A stretch of DNA of 64,000 bases, from NCBI RefSeq assembly GCF_001292625.1, contig NZ_LAJH01000009.1, forward strand, positions 930,001 through 994,000, given 5' to 3'. The position numbers and the translations under genes were made by a program. Of this stretch, positions 45,161 through 54,312 are shown in pieces. This stretch comes from Shimia sp. SK013. Its GTDB lineage: Bacteria > Pseudomonadota > Alphaproteobacteria > Rhodobacterales > Rhodobacteraceae. Numbering within the stretch: position 1 is the stretch's first letter; each line of letters opens with the position of its first letter. The notes beneath the pieces were generated by a model that searched no databases, was not told the origin of the DNA, and was given only the letters and a program-made list of their open reading frames with translations.

Positions 45161-46696
45161 ATGACAGACCGTCCAAACATCGTGGTCATCATGGCCGACC
45201 AACTTGCACCCCATTTTACAGGTGCCTATGGCCATCGATCCGCAAAAACCCCCCACCTTGACGCATTGGCCACCCGCGGAATGCGATTTGACGCCGCCTA
45301 TTGCAACTCACCGCTGTGCGCACCGTCCAGATTTTCATTTATGTCAGGCCAGCTGATCAGCCGGATCGCTGCCTACGACAATGCCTCGGAATTCCGCGCC
45401 TCGGTGCCCACATTTGCACATTATCTCAAGGCTCTCGGCTACCGTACGTGCCTGTCGGGGAAAATGCACTTCGTTGGCCCCGACCAGAAACACGGGTTTG
45501 AGGATCGTGTGACGACCGATATCTATCCATCCGATTTTGCCTGGACCCCGGATTGGGAAGCCCACGATGAACGCATCGACAAGTGGTATCACAATATGCA
45601 GACCGTCAAAGAAAGCGGCGTCGCGCAGGCTACGTATCAGATCGACTATGACGATGAGGTCGGCTTTGCCGCGAAGCGCTGGCTGATTGATGTCGCCCGT
45701 GGGCGTGGTCAAGGAAAGGACGCGCCATTTGCATTGGTCGCCAGTTTTATTCACCCGCATGACCCATACGTTGCCCGGCCGGAATGGTGGAATTTGTATT
45801 CGGACGACGACGTCGACATGCCCGCGTTTGTGCCCCCAATGGAAGAGCAAGATGCCTTTTCAAAACGCCTGCTGGACGGGATTGAGGCCAGTTATAAGCC
45901 CTTGACTGACGAAGAGGTTTTGCGGGCCCGGCGCGCCTATTTGGCCAACATCAGCTATTTTGACAGCAAAATTGGTGAGCTAACGCAAACCCTCCAAGAG
46001 ATGGGGGAACTGGACAACACCATTGTGATTGTCACTGCTGACCACGGCGACATGCTGGGCGAGCGGGATTTGTGGTACAAAATGAACTTCTTTGAACATT
46101 CCGCGCGGGTGCCTTTGGTGATGGCCGGCCCCGGGATCGCACAAGGCAGCGCGCCCAACGCGTGCTCACTGGTCGACATGCTGCCAACCATGCTCGACAT
46201 CGCAGGCGGCACACCCGACATCGTCGGAGAACCTATCGACGGTCGGTCATTGATGCCCTTGGCGCGCGGCGAAAATGACCCCAAAGACGAGGCCATCGGC
46301 GAATATTGCGCCGAAATGACGCCGTACCCGGTGTTCATGATCCGGCGCGGACCTTTGAAGTACGTGCATTGCGACATTGATCCACCGCAAATGTATGACG
46401 TGGTCGCCGACCCAGAGGAACGCGTGAACCTTGCAGCCCTGCCTGACCATGCCGAGGCGGCGGCAACCTTTGCCAAAGAAGTCGCGGACCGGTGGGACGG
46501 AGAGGCCCTGCGTAAAAAGGTCATCGCAACGCAAAAATCACGGCGCGCCCTGCATGCCGCGATGGAAGCAGGCGCAGGCGAGCATTGGGACTACAATCCG
46601 CCGTCCGATGCATCCCAACAATATGTGCGCAATCACATGGATTGGGCCGAGGCGAACAACTTTTATCGCTTCCCGCCTCTCAAAGACGACGGATAG
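45161..46696 (+). CDS. betC: Choline-sulfatase
   Basis: Hydrolyses choline-O-sulfate to choline and sulfate, feeding glycine betaine synthesis. The 511-residue sulfatase has RPNIVVIMADQLAP (metal-binding Asp, about 5-18) and the formylglycine motif NSPLCAPSRFSFMSGQ, where Cys in CAPSR (about residue 53) is the modified catalytic residue. HDPYVARPEWW and TADHGDMLGERDLWYK (about 288) complete the metal site. The C-terminal SRRALHAAMEAG and NHMDWAEANNFYRFP match BetC. Unlike the betICBA arrangement, no betA, betB or betI is adjacent. Confidence 0.92.
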   Translation: MTDRPNIVVIMADQLAPHFTGAYGHRSAKTPHLDALATRGMRFDAAYCNSPLCAPSRFSFMSGQLISRIAAYDNASEFRASVPTFAHYLKALGYRTCLSGKMHFVGPDQKHGFEDRVTTDIYPSDFAWTPDWEAHDERIDKWYHNMQTVKESGVAQATYQIDYDDEVGFAAKRWLIDVARGRGQGKDAPFALVASFIHPHDPYVARPEWWNLYSDDDVDMPAFVPPMEEQDAFSKRLLDGIEASYKPLTDEEVLRARRAYLANISYFDSKIGELTQTLQEMGELDNTIVIVTADHGDMLGERDLWYKMNFFEHSARVPLVMAGPGIAQGSAPNACSLVDMLPTMLDIAGGTPDIVGEPIDGRSLMPLARGENDPKDEAIGEYCAEMTPYPVFMIRRGPLKYVHCDIDPPQMYDVVADPEERVNLAALPDHAEAAATFAKEVADRWDGEALRKKVIATQKSRRALHAAMEAGAGEHWDYNPPSDASQQYVRNHMDWAEANNFYRFPPLKDDG

Positions 46697-46702
46697 GTAC
46701 AA

Positions 46703-46739
46703 AAAAACTCGGCCGGCCACGCGCAAACAGCGTGTGGCC
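46703..46739 (-). terminator. Terminator of the ThDP-enzyme gene
   Basis: GGCCAC (46715-46720) pairs with GTGGCC (46734-46739); read on the minus strand it is followed within six bases by seven T (46700-46709 region). It lies between betC (plus) and the ThDP enzyme (minus). Confidence 0.55.
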
Positions 46740-46797
46740 CTCTCCAAATCCGGTCAAAGCCAATGGACTGAGCGCTAAGGCGCGCCGGACGCCGGCT

Positions 46798-48501
46798 TTA
46801 TCCCTTTTGTGCCGCCACGCCCTGCGCGCGCACATCCGACAGCGATTGCGCTGGGGTCAACGCTTCCGGATCGACCCGCAGCTCAATCAAATATCCCGCG
46901 TCAGACGCCTGTGCGCGCTGCAAGGCGGCTGGGAAATCCTCGGTGCGCGACACCACTTCGCCCGGAATGCCAAAGGAGTTGGCATAGGTCACAAATTCCG
47001 GGTTCACCAAATCGGTGGAGATAACTCTCCCCGGATGGTGGCGTTCCTGATGCATCCGGATTGTGCCGTACATGCCGTTGTTCACCACCAGATAGATGAC
47101 CCCCGCCCCGTATTTTTTGGCGGTCGCCATTTCCTGTGCGGTCATCAGAAAACAACCGTCTCCCGCGACGCTGACCACCGTGCGGTCGGGGATTTCAATC
47201 TTAGCGGCCACCGCGGCCGGAACCGAGTATCCCATCGACCCGCTGGTCGGCGCCAACTGCGTGCGATAGGCGCGATGGGCGTGAAACCGGTGCAGCCAGA
47301 CTGCGTAATTTCCGGCCCCGTTTGTGAAAACTGTGTCCGCGGGCAAAGTGTCAGACACATGCCGGATCACATGCCCCATGTTCAATTCCCCCGGCACCTC
47401 TGTGGGAATACGATACGCCTGATATCTGTGGTGAAATTTCGGGGTCCAATCTGACCGGTCCATGTCCGGCGCGTCCATGCCCAGCATTGCGCTCAGAAAA
47501 TTCTCGGCAGACGACACAATCGACAAATCAGGTGCATAGACATGACCCAGCTGTTCGGGGCCGGGATGCACATGCACGAAGGGCATCTGTGGCACTGGGC
47601 TGTCGATCAATTCATAGCCCTGCGTCGTCATCTCGCCAAACCGACTGCCGATGGTGATCAACAGATCCGCCTCCTCCCGCACATTTTGCAAAAGAGACGG
47701 CAATGCAGCGATGCCAATCACGCCGGCATAGTTCGGGTGGCCGTTGTCAAAGTAATCCTGACAGCGGAAGGTCGTGGCCACGGGCAGATCGAATTTTTCC
47801 GCCACCTGACGGGTCAAATCAGCGGCTTTAGCGCTCCATCCCGGCCCGCCAACCACAAGCATAGGCTTACGCGCAGCCGCCAACATGTCGGCCAATTGAA
47901 CCATGTTTTGCGGCGCAGGAGCGCCAAAGCCGACATTTGCAGGCCGCGTGTCTTTTACCGTCGCCACGGCCGACAACGTGTCCTCCGGCAATGCCAAAAC
48001 CACAGGCCCGGGCCGCCCGGAAATGGCCACATGCCAAGCGCGGGAGATGTACTCGGGTATGCGGTTGACGTCATCAATTTGCGCCACCCATTTCGCCATT
48101 TCTCCGAACATTCGGCGATAATCAATTTCCTGAAACGCCTCGCGATCCATCATCGACGTCGCCACCTGACCGATCAGCACAACCATCGGCGTGCTGTCCT
48201 GAAAGGCGGTGTGCACCCCGTTGGATGCATTGGTCGCCCCGGGGCCACGTGTCACCGCACAAATTGCGGGTTTGCCAGTCAATTTGCCATAGGCGTCCGC
48301 CATATTGGCCGCGCCACCTTCGTGACGACAGGTGATAACGTCGATCTGATCCGCGTGATCATAAAGGCCGTCCAGCAAACCAAGATAGCTCTCTCCCGGC
48401 ACGCAGAAAACCTTTTCAGCGCCCAAAATGGCCAGTTGGTCCGCCAGAATGCGCCCGCCATGGCGCGGTGCAGCAGCTGTGTCAGGGGTCGAATTGGGCA
48501 T
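46798..48501 (-). CDS. ThDP-dependent enzyme, acetolactate-synthase-like
   Basis: A 567-residue thiamine-diphosphate enzyme of the acetolactate synthase/benzoylformate decarboxylase superfamily. N-terminal PYR domain: GAEKVFCVPGESYLGLLDGL (with the catalytic-type Glu region CRHEGGAANMADAYG, about 60). Central FAD/TH3-like domain: LVVGGPGWSAKA. C-terminal PP domain: VAGDGCFLMTAQEMATAKKY with the ThDP-Mg motif GDG...NN (VNNGMYGTIRMHQE, about 475). It lacks motifs specific to Xsc or oxalyl-CoA decarboxylase. The substrate is unclear and no small regulatory subunit gene is adjacent, so it may not be a biosynthetic ALS. Confidence 0.85.
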   Translation of the reverse strand: MPNSTPDTAAAPRHGGRILADQLAILGAEKVFCVPGESYLGLLDGLYDHADQIDVITCRHEGGAANMADAYGKLTGKPAICAVTRGPGATNASNGVHTAFQDSTPMVVLIGQVATSMMDREAFQEIDYRRMFGEMAKWVAQIDDVNRIPEYISRAWHVAISGRPGPVVLALPEDTLSAVATVKDTRPANVGFGAPAPQNMVQLADMLAAARKPMLVVGGPGWSAKAADLTRQVAEKFDLPVATTFRCQDYFDNGHPNYAGVIGIAALPSLLQNVREEADLLITIGSRFGEMTTQGYELIDSPVPQMPFVHVHPGPEQLGHVYAPDLSIVSSAENFLSAMLGMDAPDMDRSDWTPKFHHRYQAYRIPTEVPGELNMGHVIRHVSDTLPADTVFTNGAGNYAVWLHRFHAHRAYRTQLAPTSGSMGYSVPAAVAAKIEIPDRTVVSVAGDGCFLMTAQEMATAKKYGAGVIYLVVNNGMYGTIRMHQERHHPGRVISTDLVNPEFVTYANSFGIPGEVVSRTEDFPAALQRAQASDAGYLIELRVDPEALTPAQSLSDVRAQGVAAQKG

Positions 48502-48628
48502 AGGGCGCTCCGGTTTGCTTTTGGGCCATCATTTGCAGCCATCTGATCAGCGCGGCTCATGGGCAGCAACCGGAAAATCACCAGAGCCTGGAGAGAATTC
48601 CTCCCCAGCTTCCGAGCAGCCCGCTGCT

Positions 48629-49936
48629 TCAATTCACGCCGACGTGCCTAACCGCATTCCGCACGTCTCCAACAAGCAAAGTTGCCTCGCTCTCGGGAAA
48701 TATCAGGCCAAGCAAATCCGGCACCGCGCCTTCTGGGATTTCGCACCCCTTACAAACTTCGGCGATCCTTGCGGCCGAGGGATCTTGCACCGGACGCCCC
48801 GCGGCGACCTCTCTGCAAACCCACGCGACCCAAGCCGAAAGGCCCTTGCTCAACAGTAACATACCTCTGCCATGGCGTGGCAGGTTTCCCCACCGGATCG
48901 GTATCTTGAGACTGCCATCCTGTGCAATTTGTGCCAATTCATGCTTAAGACCGGGGTTTTCGAACCGTTCCACAAGCGCCCGACCATAGGCATCCGCATC
49001 CCTTGCGGACGTCACCGGCAATGTCGCCTGCACCACTGAAAACAAATTCCGCACATCTGCGCGCAATTCCGGATCCGCAATCGCTTCATGAACATAGGTA
49101 TGGCCCGCCATTTGACCGGTATAAGCGAGATAAGAATGTGCCCCGTTCAACATTCGCAGCTTGCGCATCTCAAAGGGTGCCACGTCTTCTACAAAAACCG
49201 CGCCCGAACGCTCCCAGTCCGGTCGTGGGCCTGCAAAGTCGTCCTCAATCACCCATTCGGCAAAGGCTTCTGTCTCCACTGGGGCGGCGTCTGCCCAACC
49301 GGTTTGATCCGCCACTTCTTGGCGCAATGCGTCGGTGGTGGCTGGCGTGATCCTATCCACCATGGCGTTGGGAAACCTTACAAAATCAGGCGCAGTCACA
49401 TCTGCATCCAATCCGGCCGCTTTGGCAAAAGCCTTCACCGCCGCGCCCAGCTTTCGACCGTTTTCCGCAAGATTGTCACAAGACATCACCGTGATCGGGC
49501 CCGCCTTCGCCTTCCGGCGACGTGCAAGTCCGCGCGCCAAGAGCGCGGGCAATGTGACCGCAGCGCCGGTGTCCAAATCTAACGCCACACCCTCGTTGCT
49601 CAGATCAAGCGTTCCGTCCGGCGCAAGGCAATAACCGTTTTCTGTGACGGTGATTGTCACAATGACCGTCGCAGGGTCCGCAATCCTTTGCAGCGCCGCG
49701 TCGGGATCGCGTGGCGCCACCAAAACGTCCTTCAGCACGTCGATCTTTTGAAACTGCGTCCCTGAGCGATCCTTGACGGCCAGCGTATAGGCGCCGCCCT
49801 GTGCCGCCAAGGCCTCCGCCATATGCGGCGAGCGCAACGATGCACCGACTATTTCCCAGCCAGCCAAACCTTGAGTAAAAACGGCCTGATGTGCACGAAA
49901 GAAATTGCCGACGCCGATGTGAAAAATCCGTTTCAT
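48629..49936 (-). CDS. uxuB: Mannitol dehydrogenase-family protein, probable fructuronate reductase
   Basis: A 435-residue polyol-dehydrogenase-family enzyme: MKRIFHIGVGNFFRAHQA (NAD-binding start), VITVTENGY, SCDNLAENG (about 150), VDRITP, EDFAGP and the catalytic Lys region KLRMLNGAHSYLAYTG (about 257). Following uxaC and sharing a regulon with uxuA, it is best called UxuB, reducing D-fructuronate to D-mannonate. The family also contains mannitol and arabinitol dehydrogenases, so the name rests partly on context. It is shorter than E. coli UxuB (about 486). The start is 8 bp after the uxaC stop. Confidence 0.82.
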   Translation of the reverse strand: MKRIFHIGVGNFFRAHQAVFTQGLAGWEIVGASLRSPHMAEALAAQGGAYTLAVKDRSGTQFQKIDVLKDVLVAPRDPDAALQRIADPATVIVTITVTENGYCLAPDGTLDLSNEGVALDLDTGAAVTLPALLARGLARRRKAKAGPITVMSCDNLAENGRKLGAAVKAFAKAAGLDADVTAPDFVRFPNAMVDRITPATTDALRQEVADQTGWADAAPVETEAFAEWVIEDDFAGPRPDWERSGAVFVEDVAPFEMRKLRMLNGAHSYLAYTGQMAGHTYVHEAIADPELRADVRNLFSVVQATLPVTSARDADAYGRALVERFENPGLKHELAQIAQDGSLKIPIRWGNLPRHGRGMLLLSKGLSAWVAWVCREVAAGRPVQDPSAARIAEVCKGCEIPEGAVPDLLGLIFPESEATLLVGDVRNAVRHVGVN

Positions 49937-49944
49937 ATTTGCTC

Positions 49945-51342
49945 TCACAGTCTATAGGCGTCCACCGCAAGATCGCGGCTCAGAAGGCGGGCAATCTCTT
50001 CGGCATCGCTGCGGTCAAACAAGCGCTTCTCCATCTGCGTGGCCAGATGCCGGCACACACCGCGTCGCCAAAGATCATGCCGCACAGGGATCGACATAAA
50101 GGCACGGGTGTCGTCGTTGAAACCGGCAAGGTTCCAATATCCGGCGGTTTCAACGACGTGATCGAGATAGCGTTCAATGCCATTGGCGCTGTCGTGAAAC
50201 CACCACGGCGGGCCAAGGCGCAGCGCCGGCCAGTGACCGGCCATAGGGGCCAACTCACGAGCATAGCTGCTTTCATCCAACGTAAATGCCAACAGGCGCA
50301 TATTCGGTGAATTGCCAACACGATTAAGCAGCGCCTCAAGACCCGCAACCCAGTTGGTGCGTGTCGGGATGTCGGCTCCCATATCCGGCCCAAAGGCTGT
50401 GTTAAGCGCATGATTGGTGCCGCGGCGCGATCCCGCGTGCAACTGCATCACCATACCGTCGTCAGCCGACATTTGGGCCATCTCGGTCAGCATATGACCG
50501 TGCAAACGGTTGGCTTGCGCGGCGTCCAACTGACCCAAGCGAGCCTTGGTGAAAAGCGCGCTGGCATCGTTGCGGTCCAACCAGCAGGTTATCAAATCCT
50601 GCACGGCATGGTCCGTCGCAGTTGCCCCCAAATCACGGAAATACGCACGTCGAATTTCCAGTGCCCGCAAATAACCTGCAAAATCACCCGTGTCCTCGCC
50701 CGTTATCTCGCCCAATGTGACAAGGTCGCGGTGATAGTCCGGGTGTTCAGGATTGATCACGCTGTCGGGTCTAAACGTGGGAATGACACGTGTGGCAAGG
50801 TCGTTTGCCTGCGCGGCCTTGTGGTGGCCAAGATCATCAAGCGCACCATCGGTGGTGGCGAGGACCTCAATATTAAAACTCCTTAGCAACGCGTTTGGCA
50901 GCATATCGGCGCCACGCAAACGCGCGTCGATTGCGTCATAAATCCGGTCCGCACTCTCCGCATTCAGGCGTTCGGTGATACCAAACAGTTGCCGCAAGGT
51001 TCCGTTCATCCAGAGCCAGCTTGGTGTGCCGCGAAACTTGTGCCAATGGCTGGCGAACAGCCGGAAAATGGCGCGCCCGTCGCGCTGCTCCTCCGGCACG
51101 CCTACGCCCAAATCGCGCAAATCGACGCCTTGACTGTAAAGCATGCGAAACAGGTAGTGATCCGGCACAATCAACAGCGACGCGGGGTCGGGAAACGGTT
51201 GATTTGTCGCAAACCACTTCGGGTCGCAATGTCCGTGCGGCGAGACAATTGGCAGATCGCGCACGGTTTCATAAAGCGCGCGCGCCGTGTCAGGCAGGTG
51301 CAATGCTGTGCCAATCGGCGCTTGGTCGGTCTCAGAGGTCAT
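49945..51342 (-). CDS. uxaC: Glucuronate isomerase
   Basis: Isomerises D-glucuronate to D-fructuronate (and galacturonate to tagaturonate). The 465-residue amidohydrolase-fold protein has LPIVSPHGHCDPKWFA (metal-binding His pair, about 30-45), HYLFRMLYSQG-type segment DHYLFRMLYSQGVDL, ATTDGALDDLGHH and LGPPWWFHDS (about 370), the family hallmarks. It overlaps the regulator gene by 4 bp and is followed by the UxuB-like gene, giving two consecutive steps of the hexuronate pathway. Confidence 0.96.
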   Translation of the reverse strand: MTSETDQAPIGTALHLPDTARALYETVRDLPIVSPHGHCDPKWFATNQPFPDPASLLIVPDHYLFRMLYSQGVDLRDLGVGVPEEQRDGRAIFRLFASHWHKFRGTPSWLWMNGTLRQLFGITERLNAESADRIYDAIDARLRGADMLPNALLRSFNIEVLATTDGALDDLGHHKAAQANDLATRVIPTFRPDSVINPEHPDYHRDLVTLGEITGEDTGDFAGYLRALEIRRAYFRDLGATATDHAVQDLITCWLDRNDASALFTKARLGQLDAAQANRLHGHMLTEMAQMSADDGMVMQLHAGSRRGTNHALNTAFGPDMGADIPTRTNWVAGLEALLNRVGNSPNMRLLAFTLDESSYARELAPMAGHWPALRLGPPWWFHDSANGIERYLDHVVETAGYWNLAGFNDDTRAFMSIPVRHDLWRRGVCRHLATQMEKRLFDRSDAEEIARLLSRDLAVDAYRL

Positions 51343-52100
51343 TCAAAATAGTCCTGATGCTGCAGTGACAATGTTTCCAGAACGTTCAAAACGGTCCGGC
51401 AATGCGCTTGCATTTTAGTCACTGCCGCCGCCTCGTCGCCGCTTGTGATGGCGTCCAAAATCGCCTGATGCTCAGCCAGCAACGATTGCAATTGGCCATC
51501 CACTTTCAGTGACAGACAGCGCAGCCTGTCCAGCTGTATCTTTTCTCGTTCCAAAACCACTGCGGTGCGCGGCAGGCCAGTGGCCGATGCCAACAGGCTG
51601 TGAAACTGGTCATCCAGCGCGTGATATCGGGGGAAATCCTCAGCTTTCGCCGCGCGCGACTGCGCCTTAAGATTGCCCTCTAACGCGTCCAGATCAAACG
51701 GTTTCAACCCCTCACCCATCACGCGCCGGACGACGGCCAATTCAATCGCCTCGCGTAAAAACTGAGCCCCCAAAATCCGTTCTCGGCTCAGCGTGGCGAC
51801 AAAACTGCCGCGGCTTGGATAGGTGTTGATCAACCCCTCTTCACGCAGCCGCAACAAGGCTTCTCGCACCGGTGTACGACTGACCCCAAGCCTGTTGCCA
51901 AGTTCGGCTTCCGACACAGGACATCCCGGCGGCATTTGCATTTCAAGAATGGGGGTCCGCAACAGTTGATAGACCTGATCGCCGGCAGGTGCCGCCAGAT
52001 CGATTTGCGCAGTATCCAAAACCGCCAAAGAGCCCTCCTCCAAGCCCTCACTTCTGCCTCGCCCGGATTGTCGCATACTCCGCCTGCCTCTCTTGGCCAT
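51339..52100 (-). CDS. GntR/FadR-type regulator of hexuronate genes (UxuR-like)
   Basis: A 253-residue regulator with an N-terminal winged helix (QVYQLLRTPILEMQMPPG, then SEAELGNRLGVSRTPVREAL at about residues 62-81) and a C-terminal FCD ligand-binding domain (FLREAIELAVVRRV, DDQFHSLLASATG, EHQAILDAITSGD). The first 30 residues, basic and unconserved, make the exact start uncertain. It is the first gene of the left arm (then uxaC and uxuB) and lies 60 bp from paired palindromic operators, so autoregulation and response to a hexuronate are likely, as for UxuR/ExuR. Confidence 0.88.
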   Translation of the reverse strand: MAKRGRRSMRQSGRGRSEGLEEGSLAVLDTAQIDLAAPAGDQVYQLLRTPILEMQMPPGCPVSEAELGNRLGVSRTPVREALLRLREEGLINTYPSRGSFVATLSRERILGAQFLREAIELAVVRRVMGEGLKPFDLDALEGNLKAQSRAAKAEDFPRYHALDDQFHSLLASATGLPRTAVVLEREKIQLDRLRCLSLKVDGQLQSLLAEHQAILDAITSGDEAAAVTKMQAHCRTVLNVLETLSLQHQDYFE

Positions 52101-52155
52101 CTGAGGTACGCCCTACCGGACACGCTAGGGACAGCGCGATGGAAAGTGACGCAGC

Positions 52156-52171
52156 GCCAGTATACCGGTAT
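52156..52171. promoter_or_regulatory. Upstream-most UxuR-type operator (imperfect copy)
   Basis: GCCAGTATACCGGTAT shares 14 of 16 bases with the second copy and contains the palindrome ATACCGGTAT (52162-52171). It begins exactly 30 bp (about three helical turns) before that copy. Confidence 0.6.
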
Positions 52172-52185
52172 CCATTTTGTTTACA

Positions 52186-52201
52186 ACCGGTATACCGGTA
52201 T
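52186..52201. promoter_or_regulatory. Second UxuR-type operator (perfect palindrome)
   Basis: ACCGGTATACCGGT (52186-52199) is a perfect palindrome with the GGTATACC core known from the UxuR/ExuR consensus of enterobacteria. It lies between the divergent regulator gene and the first oxidoreductase gene. Confidence 0.65.
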
Positions 52202-52255
52202 GGTAATCCGGTCAAACCTGCGCAGAACGGCAGGTAGAAATGGGAATAATTGCCA

Positions 52256-53296
52256 ATGAATATTGCGCTTGTCGGCCTTGGTATGGTGGCCGCAACACAC
52301 GCCAAAGCGATTCGCGCACTGCCAGATGCACGCCTAACGGGCGTAATGTCACGCGCACCCGAAAAAGCCCGGCAGTTTGCAATCGACCACTGCGATCCTG
52401 ACGATCAACCAAAGGTCTTCACAAGCGTGGCCGACCTCGCGGCCGCCTCCGACGTCGACATCGTTGCAATCTGCACCCCGCCGGACGCCCGCGCCGATCT
52501 GGTCTCGAAACTCGCCACAAATGGTAAACACATTTTGATGGAAAAGCCGATCGAACGCAGTTTTCGCGCGGCCCGAGACATCGTAAACACCTGCGAGGCC
52601 GCCAAGATCTCTCTCGGCGTGTTCCTGCAACACCGCATGCGCGAATCCGCCTTGGCGCTAAAAGCCCTGCTTGATGCCGGCAGCCTAGGCAAGATCGCTT
52701 TGGTAGAAGTGTCCGTGCCTTGGTGGCGCCCGCAAGCGTACTACAACGAACCCGGACGCGGCACCTACGGTCGCGACGGCGGCGGTGTGCTGATTTCTCA
52801 GTCCATTCACACCCTGGACCTGATGCTCGCTCTATTGGGGCCGGTCACCCGCGTTCAGGCCATGGCCCGCACTACAGATCTGCACCACATGGAAGCCGAA
52901 GATTTTGTATCTGCCGGTCTGGAATTCGCAAGCGGCGCGGTTGGGTCATTGACAGCCAGCACCGCCAGTTTCCCGGGGGGCGCCGAAACCATCACAGTGC
53001 ACGGCACGCTGGGTTCTGCTGTGCTTAGCCCGGGTGCGCTCGACATCTCGTATCAGGACGGTCGCCGCGAAACCATCGGCCAACCCGTCACCTCCGGCGG
53101 TGGCGCCGATCCGATGGCCTTCACCCACGCATGGCACCAGGGCATCTATCAGGATTTCATCGACGCCCTGGCCGAAGGCCGCGCGCCCGCCGTCACAGGC
53201 CGTGATGCGCTTGCCGTGCAACTTCTTATCGACACGCTTGTGGCCTCTTCCCGACAAGGCCGCGCCCTCGACCTTCCCTTATCGGAGCACCCATGA
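52256..53296 (+). CDS. Gfo/Idh/MocA-family oxidoreductase 1
   Basis: A 346-residue NAD(P)-dependent sugar dehydrogenase. N-terminal Rossmann fold: NIALVGLGMVAATHAKAI (residues 2-19), then EKP in MEKPIERS (about 97). The C-terminal domain has GGGVLISQSIHTLDLML (about 178); the His of the DxxxH-type motif is present but the Asp position differs from the family pattern. First gene of the right arm of the hexuronate regulon; its end overlaps the next gene by 4 bp. Substrate unknown, but context points to a uronate or uronate-containing sugar. Confidence 0.85.
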   Translation: MNIALVGLGMVAATHAKAIRALPDARLTGVMSRAPEKARQFAIDHCDPDDQPKVFTSVADLAAASDVDIVAICTPPDARADLVSKLATNGKHILMEKPIERSFRAARDIVNTCEAAKISLGVFLQHRMRESALALKALLDAGSLGKIALVEVSVPWWRPQAYYNEPGRGTYGRDGGGVLISQSIHTLDLMLALLGPVTRVQAMARTTDLHHMEAEDFVSAGLEFASGAVGSLTASTASFPGGAETITVHGTLGSAVLSPGALDISYQDGRRETIGQPVTSGGGADPMAFTHAWHQGIYQDFIDALAEGRAPAVTGRDALAVQLLIDTLVASSRQGRALDLPLSEHP

Positions 53297-54312
53297 CCGC
53301 CCCCCTCAAATTCGCAGCCATCGGCCTTGAACATTTCCACATCTTTGGCATGGCCCAAAACCTGATCGACGCCGGTGCCGAGTTTGTCGGCGTCTGGACC
53401 GAGCACCCCACCCGGGTGTCCGAAAAATTCGGCGAAAAATTCCCGGATGTACCACATGCTGACGCGATGCAGGCGCTGTTGGACGATCCCACCATCGACC
53501 TTATCCTCACGGCAGACATTCCTGCGCTGCGGGCGGATCGCGCGATTGCAGCGATGCGCGCGGGCAAAGACGTCATGGCCGACAAACCCGGCTGCACCAC
53601 GCTTGAACAACTTGAGGCGATCAAGGCGACCGTTGCCGAAACCGGCCGCATCTGGACAGTGGATTTTTCCGAACGCTTTGAGGTCGCCTCAGTGACCAAG
53701 GCCGCCGAACTGGTGGCTGAAGGCGTCATCGGCAAAGTGGTACAAACCATCGGCATGGGACCGCACCGCCTCAACAAACCCACACGCCCTGACTGGTTTT
53801 TTGAACGTGAGGCTTATGGCGGCATCATCACCGACATCGCCAGCCATCAGATCGACCAGTTCCTCTATTTCACCGGCTCGACCGACGCCGAAATCACCAT
53901 GGCAAATGTTGCCAATTACGCCAATCCACAGACGCCGGGCCTTCAGGATTTTGGCGAAATGAGCCTCAAGAGCGATCAGGGCCACGGATATGTACGCGTG
54001 GATTGGTACACGCCTGACGCTCTGCCCACATGGGGTGATGGCCGCCTGACCATTCTCGGGACCGAAGGCTATATCGAGTTGCGGAAATACGTGGACGTGG
54101 CCCGTGATGATGGCATCGATCACCTCTATCTGGTCAACGGCGACCGCTGCGAGAAAATCGACTGCTCTGACACAGGCCTTCCCTATTTCTCTCGCCTTAT
54201 CAACGATATCCGCAACCGCACTGAAACAGCCGCCCCCCAAGCGCACGTGTTCAAGGTCATGGAACTTGGCATCACCGCACAGATGATGGCCGAGCGGAGC
54301 CTCAGCGCATGA
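53293..54312 (+). CDS. Gfo/Idh/MocA-family oxidoreductase 2
   Basis: A 339-residue member with a divergent N-terminal fold (KFAAIGLEHFHIFGMAQNLI in place of the classical glycine loop), DKP in MADKPGCTT, and GGIITDIASHQIDQFLYF (about 176), which carries the D-x3-H catalytic-type motif. The odd first segment suggests a cofactor or substrate different from the flanking paralogues. It overlaps both neighbours by 4 bp. Confidence 0.82.
   Translation: MTAPLKFAAIGLEHFHIFGMAQNLIDAGAEFVGVWTEHPTRVSEKFGEKFPDVPHADAMQALLDDPTIDLILTADIPALRADRAIAAMRAGKDVMADKPGCTTLEQLEAIKATVAETGRIWTVDFSERFEVASVTKAAELVAEGVIGKVVQTIGMGPHRLNKPTRPDWFFEREAYGGIITDIASHQIDQFLYFTGSTDAEITMANVANYANPQTPGLQDFGEMSLKSDQGHGYVRVDWYTPDALPTWGDGRLTILGTEGYIELRKYVDVARDDGIDHLYLVNGDRCEKIDCSDTGLPYFSRLINDIRNRTETAAPQAHVFKVMELGITAQMMAERSLSA

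Noticed and set aside
46798-48501. Sulfoacetaldehyde acetyltransferase (Xsc) as the identity of the ThDP enzyme next to betC
   Set aside because: The Xsc-specific segments are not seen; only general acetolactate-synthase-type motifs are present.
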